A stretch of 10,001 nucleotides of DNA from Verrucomicrobiales bacterium (GTDB taxonomy: Bacteria; Verrucomicrobiota; Verrucomicrobiae; Limisphaerales; UBA9464). The position numbers and the translations under genes are program-made. Below the pieces are notes generated by a model. It was not told the origin of the DNA, made no database searches, and saw only the letters and a list, made by a program, of their open reading frames with translations. The DNA is taken from contig SXXZ01000198.1 of the NCBI GenBank assembly GCA_005789375.1, forward strand, positions 1 to 10,001, written 5' to 3'. Shown piece by piece: positions 1 through 6,054 of this stretch; the stretch's first letter is position 1; each line of letters starts with the position of its first letter.

Positions 1-2
1 GC

Positions 3-548
3 ATGAGACTCTCGTTATCATCTACCGCACGTCGCGTCCGCAAAGCCGCAGGCTTCACGCTCATCGAAATTCTATTGGTCATCGTCATCATCCTGCTTTT
101 GGCAGGTGCCTTGGTGGTGTTTGTGCTGCCGCAGCAAGAAGGCGCAGAGAAAAACACCACCCGACTGTTGCTCAATAACCTCTCCAGCGCTTTGGACACC
201 TACCGATTGAACCTCGGTCATTACCCGACCGAGCAAGAAGGCGGGCTCAATGCGCTGCTCACCAAGCCCACGTTCGAAAACGAGCGCCAAGGAGAGAAAT
301 GGCAAGGCCCCTACTTGAAGCCTGGTACCCGTCTGGACGATCCGTGGGGATTTCCTCTGCGCTATGAAGTGGTGGATCGTTCCCAGGCAGCAGACGGCGC
401 CAAGTCTGCCCTGCCCTACAAGCTCTCTTCCGTGGGACCCGATGGCCAACCGGACAATGACGATGATATTAAGATGGCCACTGAGTCCGATACCTCGGGA
501 GCCGGTGGTGCCAATACTGGCGGCAACGCGGGCGGCTCTGCCAAATAA
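3..548 (+). CDS. gspG: Major pseudopilin GspG (type II secretion)
   Basis: Probable major pseudopilin, the subunit that polymerises into the periplasmic pseudopilus pushing substrates through the secretin. The 181-residue protein has a basic 17-residue leader ending in Gly17, then FTLIE (18-22) with Glu at mature position +5, followed by a hydrophobic helix to about residue 43. This is the prepilin peptidase cleavage and methylation signature. Family hallmarks follow: YPTEQEGGLNALL near 74-86, WQGPYL near 100-105, DPWGFPLRY near 113-121 and an acidic SVGPDGQPDNDDDI segment near 143-156, which matches the GspG calcium-binding loop. A Gly/Asn/Ser-rich tail of about 20 residues after that loop is unusual. 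The ATG lies two bases from the window edge, so its ribosome site is not visible and a longer N-terminus cannot be excluded. The next gene starts 8 bases downstream. Confidence 0.95.
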   Translation: MRLSLSSTARRVRKAAGFTLIEILLVIVIILLLAGALVVFVLPQQEGAEKNTTRLLLNNLSSALDTYRLNLGHYPTEQEGGLNALLTKPTFENERQGEKWQGPYLKPGTRLDDPWGFPLRYEVVDRSQAADGAKSALPYKLSSVGPDGQPDNDDDIKMATESDTSGAGGANTGGNAGGSAK

Positions 549-556
549 TCGAGTTG

Positions 557-1501
557 ATGAAATTCACCCCCTTCCATGCTCGGTCTCGGCACGGTGGCTT
601 CACTCTGGTGGAGCTGCTCTTAGCCGTCACCTTGCTGGCCGGGTTGATGGGGGCCGCCGTCTTTGGGTTCTCGAGCTTGCAGCGCAGCGCCCAACTCAAT
701 GAGGGAGTGGAACGGGTCGAGACAGCCATGCGATTCGCTCGGGCCCATGCGGCCAATACCGGGCGTAAAGTCCAAGTAGTGGTGACCACTGCTATCGATG
801 CCAACATCTCAACGTCATCGGCTTCCTCTGCTAACGACTCTGCTTCCCTTGGCAGCAGCAATAGCGACCAACCCCTCCACTCCCTGAGCATTCTTTGGGA
901 GGCCGATCCCGCACGCGCACCGGGCGTCTTCGAATCCATCCCTTCTCTTTCGGGTGATGTCGCCGACGTCTCTGAACTAGTCGAGATCCGATCGGTGGGT
1001 CGAGAGTCAAAGAATTCTGAGTCTAACGAAGGCTCCACGACCCAAGACTCCCAAGACATGGGCGGCCCTCGAATGCTGGCCGGCCCCTCTTCTGACAGTC
1101 TCGAATTTTCTAATCAGTCGATGAACAGCGGGGCCTCCTTCTCGGCTAATGACGCATCGGACTCTGAAATGGGTTCCGAGGCTTCCCGCCCATCCGGCGG
1201 CGGCGCTAACCCGGGCGAAACCACCATTACCTTCTACCCGGACGGATCCTGCGACGGAGCCACGATAGTTCTGGCATCCCGCGACAGTGACGATTCCCGC
1301 GAGGTGGCCGTGCACCTAGAGAGTGTCACCGGCACGACCCGCCGCCATTGGAAAGAATCCACGGGCTTGGGAGTCTCCCAGACTAGCTTCTCTCCTTCGA
1401 ACCCGGCCTCCTCGGATCTAGGCTCATCGCCCGCTCGATCCAACCAGAAATCCACTTCCCCCATTGCTACCTCACCAGCGACGAGCAAAGCCCGGCGCTA
1501 A
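557..1501 (+). CDS. gspH: GspH-like minor pseudopilin with Ser/Asp-rich insertion
   Basis: Likely minor pseudopilin of the tip complex. The leader ends at Gly14 and is followed by FTLVE (15-19) and a hydrophobic helix. The segment around 45-75 (ERVETAMRFARAHAANTGR) resembles the conserved GspH/FimT region, and the C-terminal part from about residue 221 (ITFYPDGS, later VHLESVTG) matches the GspH beta-strand end. Between them lies an approximately 140-residue Ser/Asp/Asn/Glu-rich low-complexity stretch, and a further 45-residue Ser/Pro tail follows the domain. At 314 residues it is nearly twice the usual 150-190. I chose the ATG at 557; a TTG directly before it (554) is in frame and would add only one residue. 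There is no strong ribosome site. GspH assignment rests on order (second after GspG) and motifs; a generic prepilin-like protein is the alternative. Confidence 0.83.
   Translation: MKFTPFHARSRHGGFTLVELLLAVTLLAGLMGAAVFGFSSLQRSAQLNEGVERVETAMRFARAHAANTGRKVQVVVTTAIDANISTSSASSANDSASLGSSNSDQPLHSLSILWEADPARAPGVFESIPSLSGDVADVSELVEIRSVGRESKNSESNEGSTTQDSQDMGGPRMLAGPSSDSLEFSNQSMNSGASFSANDASDSEMGSEASRPSGGGANPGETTITFYPDGSCDGATIVLASRDSDDSREVAVHLESVTGTTRRHWKESTGLGVSQTSFSPSNPASSDLGSSPARSNQKSTSPIATSPATSKARR
800..1216 (+). other. Ser/Asp/Asn-rich low-complexity insertion in GspH
   Basis: This coding stretch (about residues 82-220) interrupts the GspH fold between its N-terminal helix region and its C-terminal beta-strands. 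It is dominated by Ser, Asp, Asn, Glu and Gly, includes clusters such as STSSASSANDSAS, and lacks any recognisable domain. It remains open and in frame throughout, so it is part of the protein rather than a broken gene. It is likely a disordered, surface-exposed loop. Confidence 0.7.
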
Positions 1502-1559
1502 ACCGTTTCCTTCTGCGGCGGCATCGCCCTGTCCTCTCTCTGAGTCCCCAGTTCCCGTG

Positions 1560-1994
1560 ATGCTGAATCGGTCCCACATTCATCCCAGACCGACCCAGGG
1601 CGCGGTGCTGCTAGAAGTGGTGTTGGCACTCGTTCTCTTCGTCGCCGCGGCCGCGGTTGTCAGCAGCGCACTCCGATCGGCGATCGACAGCGAAGAACGA
1701 CTCAGACTCGGCGTCCACGCCGACAACTTGGCATCCTCGGTGGTCGCCGAACTGGAGACAGGCCTTCGCTCGCCGGCTGTTCTAGGACCGACTCCCTTCG
1801 AAGCCCCCTTCACCAACTGGACGTGGCAAATCATCCCGCCCGGTGGTGACACGCCAGGATCGCCGCACGAAATCGTCATCCGCCATGCGGATCCGGAATT
1901 GGTGCGCCGACTCGCCCAAGTCATTCTTACCCCTTCAAGGGCGAGCTCCACCTCGGAGGAGCCTCTTCCGGACGAAACCGTCCCAGCCCTATGA
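1560..1994 (+). CDS. gspI: GspI-like minor pseudopilin
   Basis: Minor pseudopilin expected to nucleate the pseudopilus tip with GspJ and GspK. The 144-residue product starts with a 14-residue basic leader (ending QG) followed by AVLLEVVLALVLF; mature position +1 is Ala rather than Phe, but Glu is kept at +5 (residue 19). The C-terminal part has a Trp-rich strand (TNWTWQIIPP) followed by EIVIRH, as expected for the short GspI family (about 120-130 residues). The reading frame is open upstream to an ATG at 1464, but that start would add 32 residues, overlap gspH by 38 bases and give an atypically long leader, so 1560 is preferred; a GTG at 1557 is also in frame. The stop overlaps the gspJ start by four bases (ATGA at 1991-1994), suggesting coupled translation. 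Confidence 0.87.
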   Translation: MLNRSHIHPRPTQGAVLLEVVLALVLFVAAAAVVSSALRSAIDSEERLRLGVHADNLASSVVAELETGLRSPAVLGPTPFEAPFTNWTWQIIPPGGDTPGSPHEIVIRHADPELVRRLAQVILTPSRASSTSEEPLPDETVPAL

Positions 1995-2782
1995 AGATCT
2001 CCGTCCACAACGGCGTAGGCTTCCGAGGTTTCACCCTGATCGAGGTGGTTCTCGCGATTGTCATCGGCGTCGGGTTGTTCACGGGTGTCCTGATGTTTTA
2101 CCAGCAGGCCGCCGTCCTCCGAGAAGAGATCCTGCGCAAGGCCGATGCCTTGTCCGCGGTCCGCCTGGTCATGGACCGGGTCAGCACCGAGTTGAGGACT
2201 GTTCCGCCCAGCACCGCCGGTGTTTCGATCCTTTCTGGGGATTCCCGATCTCTGAGAATCCTTCACACGGCCGTGCCATCGAAAGCGCCGTGGCGCGGGG
2301 GCAACCTCGGCCGCGCCAGCATCGTGGAGGCCGACTGGGTGGAAGTCTCTTATCGCTGGTCCTCCGATACCAATGAGCCGGGGCTTTTCCGTCAGGAGCG
2401 AACCCACACCGCCAGTGCGCCGGTTTCGACCAACTTGTTGACTGAGATTGAACCGCTGCCTGGAAACAGCACCAACACGATCCTTCCCTCCGGAGGGATT
2501 CCACTCTCCGAGGCCATTGCCTACCTGCGATTCCGCTACTGGAACGGAACCCGCTGGCAGACCCGTTGGGATAAACCCGAACCTCCGCTCGCAGTCGAAA
2601 TCTCCCTGGGTTTAGAACCCATCGAAGATGAGTTTACGAGCGATGCGACCGACTCCGAAGAGGGCCCCAGCCAAGAATATCCTTTCGAAGTTTTCCGCCG
2701 GGTCATCGCACTTCCTGCGGCGCTGACACCGTCTTCAATAGAGCTCGAGCCGGCAACGAGTGACGCGCCATCGGCCCTATGA
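1991..2782 (+). CDS. gspJ: GspJ-like minor pseudopilin
   Basis: Minor pseudopilin of the tip complex. The leader ends at Gly13, followed by FTLIE (14-18) with Glu at +5 and a hydrophobic helix to about residue 35. VRLVMDRVSTELR (about 57-69) matches the helix that follows in GspJ. The C-terminal region with LRFRYWNGTRWQTRWD and then LAVEISLGLE is the conserved GspJ ending, in which a Trp-containing strand pair precedes a strand of the form VEI-L. Length is 263 residues against about 200 usually; the excess is an acidic Ser/Glu-rich segment near the C-terminus (DATDSEEGPS) and a short tail. The gene overlaps gspI and gspK by four bases each (ATGA), so these three are very probably one transcript. 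No strong ribosome site precedes the start. Confidence 0.92.
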   Translation: MKISVHNGVGFRGFTLIEVVLAIVIGVGLFTGVLMFYQQAAVLREEILRKADALSAVRLVMDRVSTELRTVPPSTAGVSILSGDSRSLRILHTAVPSKAPWRGGNLGRASIVEADWVEVSYRWSSDTNEPGLFRQERTHTASAPVSTNLLTEIEPLPGNSTNTILPSGGIPLSEAIAYLRFRYWNGTRWQTRWDKPEPPLAVEISLGLEPIEDEFTSDATDSEEGPSQEYPFEVFRRVIALPAALTPSSIELEPATSDAPSAL

Positions 2783-4218
2783 AACCTCCCGAGTCTTACA
2801 CCGTCCGGAGAGGCTCAGGGTTCGTCCTGGTGGGCGTGCTCATCGTCGTGATGCTCCTATCGATGATCGCCCTCAGCGTGATGTTCAGGATGCGCTCTGA
2901 GGAGACCGCCGGGGCCACGGGTTCAACCTCCGAACAAGGTTGGGCGAGCGCGATGAGCGGGGTTCGTGAGGCCATGCGTCTGGCTCCAACATTTCAACCC
3001 GGAGACACGACCTGGATGGACGCCCCAGAGCGATTCAAGGATCGCGTGCTGTACGACGACGGTACCGACGAGTGGCGTTGGACTCTCTACTCCGCGAACC
3101 CCGAAGGCGGCATTCGCTTCGGACTGACCGACGAGGCTTCCAAGCTGAACCTCAACTCGGCCACCACCTCGATGGTCAGCCGCCTGCCCGGAATGAAGAC
3201 TTCGCTGACCGATGCGCTGCTCGATTTTATCGATGCCGATGAGGTGCCCCGACCCGAAGGCGCCGAACAGGAATACTACAACGCGCTTCCCCAACCTTAT
3301 CGAATCCACAACGGACCTCTGTCCACTGTCGAGCAACTCTTGCTGGTCCGCGGATTCACTCCTTCGGTTGTTCTGGGCGAGGATGCCAACCGCAACTTTT
3401 CGCTCGATCCCAACGAGGACGACGGTGACGAACGTGATCCACCCGACGATGCGGATGGGCGCCTCCAACCGGGGTTGCTTCCGCTGCTCACGGTCTATTC
3501 TCGGGAACCCAATTCCGACCAGAACGGACTCCGCCGTTTCAACCTAAATACCCCGGGCGCCAAACTGACGGAGACCAACGATTTGCCACCGGCCTTCGTG
3601 GCATTTGTGTCCGAACTCGGGTCCTCCAAGAGCGTTATAATGGATCCCGCAGAACTCTTGGACGCGACGATTTCTCTGAGCGGACCCGACAGTCCGGAAC
3701 GGGCGGTACCCACCGGCATCGGCAAGGATTCGCTCGGGATAATCCTCGACCGTTTCACCGGCTCAGCGGAGGCCGAACTGGTGGGGCGCATCAACGTCAA
3801 CACGGCTCCAACCAGCGTCCTCCAACTCGTGCCCGGCATCGACAACGCTCTGGCCGAAAGCATCCTCTCAGCACGCCGCAACTTGCCCGTCGAGCGGCGT
3901 AGTTCTACCGCTTGGATCCATGTAGAGAACGTGGTTGAGGCCGAAAAATTTCGAGAGATTGCCCCCTTCCTGACAACGCGCAGTCTCCAGTTTCGATTCA
4001 ACGTTGTCGGCTACGGGGCTCGATCCGGTCGGTTCCGCGTTCTAGAAGCAGTAATCGATACCGCAAGCCAACCGGCTCGACTGGTCTATCTTCGCGACCT
4101 CACCCGCTTGGGATTGCCCTTCCCTATCGCCTTGGAATCCGAGGAGGGCACCTCGTCTTCAGAGGCTAAAATTCCGTCTGGATCTGGCCCAAAACCAGCA
4201 AATCTGCCTCAGCCCTAA
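2779..4218 (+). CDS. gspK: GspK-like minor pseudopilin with EF-hand-like loop
   Basis: Large minor pseudopilin thought to cap the pseudopilus. The leader ends at Gly14, then FVLVG (15-19) and a hydrophobic helix to about 35. Position +5 is Gly instead of Glu, a known property of GspK, fitting its place at the very tip. After RSEE the protein shows the GspK domain: LTDEASKLNLNSA (117-128) with helix-hairpin-helix character, LLDFIDADEVPRPEGAEQEYY (147-167) and LSTVEQLLLVRG (181-192). The second helix-hairpin-helix segment, INVNTAPTSVLQLVPGID (338-355), is characteristic of the family. Residues 202-213 form a complete EF-hand-type loop (D202, N204, N206, S208, D210, E213), followed by an acidic run to about 226. 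Length 479 exceeds the usual 300-350. The C-terminal 25 residues are Ser/Pro/Glu-rich. The gene ends the pseudopilin block. Confidence 0.93.
   Translation: MKPPESYTVRRGSGFVLVGVLIVVMLLSMIALSVMFRMRSEETAGATGSTSEQGWASAMSGVREAMRLAPTFQPGDTTWMDAPERFKDRVLYDDGTDEWRWTLYSANPEGGIRFGLTDEASKLNLNSATTSMVSRLPGMKTSLTDALLDFIDADEVPRPEGAEQEYYNALPQPYRIHNGPLSTVEQLLLVRGFTPSVVLGEDANRNFSLDPNEDDGDERDPPDDADGRLQPGLLPLLTVYSREPNSDQNGLRRFNLNTPGAKLTETNDLPPAFVAFVSELGSSKSVIMDPAELLDATISLSGPDSPERAVPTGIGKDSLGIILDRFTGSAEAELVGRINVNTAPTSVLQLVPGIDNALAESILSARRNLPVERRSSTAWIHVENVVEAEKFREIAPFLTTRSLQFRFNVVGYGARSGRFRVLEAVIDTASQPARLVYLRDLTRLGLPFPIALESEEGTSSSEAKIPSGSGPKPANLPQP
3382..3417 (+). other. EF-hand/dockerin-like calcium loop coding segment in gspK
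   Basis: The 12 codons encode DANRNFSLDPNE, with ligand-type residues at loop positions 1 (Asp), 3 (Asn), 5 (Asn), 7 (Ser), 9 (Asp) and 12 (Glu), the exact spacing of a canonical EF-hand loop. An acidic stretch (DDGDERDPPDDAD) follows directly. GspK proteins are known to bind calcium at the pseudopilus tip; that this loop is such a site is inferred. Confidence 0.6.
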
Positions 4219-4383
4219 GCCGTGGTAGGGCCCGTCGGATGGCGGACAAGAGCGTTCGCGCCTCAAAAACATCCGAACCATTCAAAAAATCAGCTGAAAT
4301 AAGCGGCCCGTCGCTAGCGTCGGGTGTTGGCGACTCGCCGAACAATGTGGCAGTCTCGCAGTGATTCCTGAGTCCAACGAAAC
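4219..4383 (+). other. Intergenic gap between pseudopilin block and gspL
   Basis: This is the only non-coding stretch longer than 60 bases in the window. An A-rich part (about 4264-4302) stands out against GC-rich surroundings, and a GC-rich dyad follows at 4307-4324, with a small GGCG-ACT-CGCC hairpin at 4329-4339. I see no clear -35/-10 pair, no U-tract that would make an intrinsic terminator, no small open reading frame with a convincing start, and no strong ribosome site before the ATG at 4384. It may hold an internal promoter or mRNA processing site. Confidence 0.5.
4307..4324. promoter_or_regulatory. Interrupted palindrome upstream of gspL
   Basis: The sequence CCCGTCGCTAGCGTCGGG is symmetrical over 18 bases except for one T-T mismatch on each arm, around a perfect CGCTAGCG core. 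It could be an operator or a weak RNA hairpin. It lies 60 bases before the gspL start and lacks a following T-run, so it is not a typical terminator. Function is not shown by the sequence. Confidence 0.3.
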
Positions 4384-6054
4384 ATGGGTATTTCCCTCAC
4401 AGAACTGACTGGTCAAATCCGCTCCCGCATCCCCGGAGCGGCAGGCTCTCGTCCGACCGTACGAGGGCTCCCCTCGGCCATGGGTCTCGAGATCGATGGT
4501 CTCACCCTCCGCATCGCTGAAGCCTCAAGGTCCGGCAACTCCAACCGCATCGATCAAGTTCGGGCGTTCCCTCTGGAATTGCCGGAGAATGCCGACCGGG
4601 CCGATGCCTCCGTCCTCGGAACTGCCATCGCCAAGACGCTGGCAAAAGCCCGAATTAAGCCAGGCCCAGTGGTCCTAGGAATCGGTCGCTCTCAGGTCAT
4701 CCTCCGCACCGTGGTGGTCCCCGACACCGGCCTGACCGGCACCATCGCCGCGCTCATACGCTTCCAGGTGGCACGAGATCTGCCCTTTCGACTTGATGAG
4801 GCCATCATCGACTTCCAGATCCTCCGGAGACTTCCCGCGCGCCCGGCTTCGGACACTGAAGCAACCGTAATCTCCCCCGGGGCCGCCAACGACTCAGTGG
4901 ATCGCGTCGAAGTGCTCGTGGCCATCACCCGGCAAGAGTCTCTCGAGTTCTTGCGTCGGGTCACCGAGGCCGCCGGACTTTCGCTGGCCGCCGTGGGCTG
5001 GATCTCGCAGGCCAATGCCACCTGCCTCCGGGCCGCCAGCGACACCACGGGGCTTCACACAAGCCCGCGTGCGCTGGTCGCTATCAAGTCAGAAGAGGTG
5101 GGCATCGAGATCCTAGCAGGACGCTCCCTGCTCTTCAGCCGGGGCCTGCCCATGCCCTCCTCCAAGGACACGGAGGCCGAACAGTGGATTCGCACGGCAA
5201 CGATCGAGGTCGTGCGGACCTTGCATGCATTTGGCGGCACCCCGGGCCGAACAGCCCCAGAGTCGGCCCTCATCCTCGGAGGAACCGGTCTCGAGGAAGC
5301 TCTCTCGGCCTCACTTGAGACACGGTTAGGCTTCAAGGTCCCTCAAGTCACTCTGGCGCGTTCGTCGGGCCTAGATTCTTCCGAGGCCGCGGCCGTGGCG
5401 GGAGGATTTTCCAGTATCGGATTGGCTCTGGGAGCCACCGATCCCGCGGGGCTGGAATTTGACTTCCTCAATCCCAAACGTCCCACCCCGCCTCCCGACC
5501 TGCGAAAGATCCGCCTGATCGCCGGAGCGACGGCAGCCCTGGTGCTCTTGGTGGCGGTGCTCGGTGTCCGCAAGACGCTCATGAATCGTCGCGAGGCCAC
5601 CTTCACAGCCCTTCAGACCGAATTGACCACCGGCGAAAAGAAACGCTCGGTATACCGGCAGATGATCCAACAGGCGGCCACCTTGAAAGCCTGGTCGGCC
5701 GAGGAGCGCGATTGGCTAGACCATTACGCCCATCTCAGCGCGGTACTGCCCCGGAGCGAAGAGATTTACCTCACCAGCGTCGCCTTCGGTCCCAACCGGG
5801 CGATCCGACTGGGAGTCCAAGCTCGCAACGGCGAGGTCCTCGGCAAGGTCGACCGACTCCTCCGCGCTGCTGGCTACGATGTAAAACCCCTGGCCGTGAC
5901 GCCGGGGGCCGATCGCAACGGCTACAACTTCCGCACCACCGTGGAACTCACCGTACCATCCAAGCTCAAGTTCGACCTCACCAAGCTCACGCCGCCGGCC
6001 CGGCCCGCCGATGATGTCTCCCTAGAGGCCCCTCGGAAGGGAGGAGCCCGATGA
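4384..6054 (+). CDS. gspL: GspL-like inner-membrane protein (PilM-PilN fusion architecture)
   Basis: Inner-membrane assembly protein expected to recruit the GspE ATPase on the cytoplasmic side and pair with GspM in the periplasm. Residues about 33-350 show an actin-like PilM/GspL domain: MGLEIDGLTLRIAEA (33-47), LGIGRSQVILRTVVVPD (about 98-114), FQVARDLPF with a following IIDFQIL, VEVLVAITRQESLEFLRRV then AGL, LVAIKSEEVGIEIL, and ALILGGTGLEEAL. An IGLALG motif and the FDFLNPKR segment lead into one transmembrane helix (about 377-394), a coiled-coil-like stretch, and a periplasmic ferredoxin-like domain (YLTSVAFGPNRAIRLGVQA onward) of the PilN/GspL type. At 556 residues it is longer than typical GspL (about 400). 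An in-frame ATG at 4480 (Met33) would begin exactly at the actin-like domain and is an alternative start. The stop overlaps the next start by four bases. Confidence 0.88.
   Translation: MGISLTELTGQIRSRIPGAAGSRPTVRGLPSAMGLEIDGLTLRIAEASRSGNSNRIDQVRAFPLELPENADRADASVLGTAIAKTLAKARIKPGPVVLGIGRSQVILRTVVVPDTGLTGTIAALIRFQVARDLPFRLDEAIIDFQILRRLPARPASDTEATVISPGAANDSVDRVEVLVAITRQESLEFLRRVTEAAGLSLAAVGWISQANATCLRAASDTTGLHTSPRALVAIKSEEVGIEILAGRSLLFSRGLPMPSSKDTEAEQWIRTATIEVVRTLHAFGGTPGRTAPESALILGGTGLEEALSASLETRLGFKVPQVTLARSSGLDSSEAAAVAGGFSSIGLALGATDPAGLEFDFLNPKRPTPPPDLRKIRLIAGATAALVLLVAVLGVRKTLMNRREATFTALQTELTTGEKKRSVYRQMIQQAATLKAWSAEERDWLDHYAHLSAVLPRSEEIYLTSVAFGPNRAIRLGVQARNGEVLGKVDRLLRAAGYDVKPLAVTPGADRNGYNFRTTVELTVPSKLKFDLTKLTPPARPADDVSLEAPRKGGAR
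6037..6046 (+). promoter_or_regulatory. Strong Shine-Dalgarno site for the gspM-like gene
   Basis: AAGGGAGGAG ends just before the ATG at 6051; the GGAGG core (6040-6044) is separated from the start by 6 bases. It is the only strong ribosome-binding site seen before any gene in this window, and it lies inside the end of gspL. It fixes the gspM-like start and supports efficient restart at the ATGA overlap. Confidence 0.75.

Noticed and set aside
364..702. 112-codon plus-strand frame spanning the end of gspG and start of gspH
   Set aside because: It lies out of frame with two well-supported genes and has no domain features or ribosome site.
1464..1559. Upstream ATG that would lengthen the GspI homologue by 32 residues and overlap gspH
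   Set aside because: It would put 46 residues before the prepilin cleavage Gly. The ATG at 1560 gives a normal 14-residue leader.
1645..1656. Perfect 12-base palindrome CCGCGGCCGCGG
   Set aside because: It encodes an alanine run in the GspI membrane helix (GCC/GCG codons). Codon composition explains it, and no pairing partner or regulatory position is evident.
1580..2407. 275-codon open frame on the minus strand
   Set aside because: It lies antisense to gspI and gspJ, whose prepilin motifs and overlapping ATGA junctions make them the real genes. The antisense translation shows no recognisable domain and crosses the gene boundary.
4307..4339. Intrinsic terminator after gspK
   Set aside because: The dyad and the adjacent small hairpin are short, mismatched and not followed by a T-run, so a terminator call is not supported. 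They are kept only as a weak regulatory candidate.
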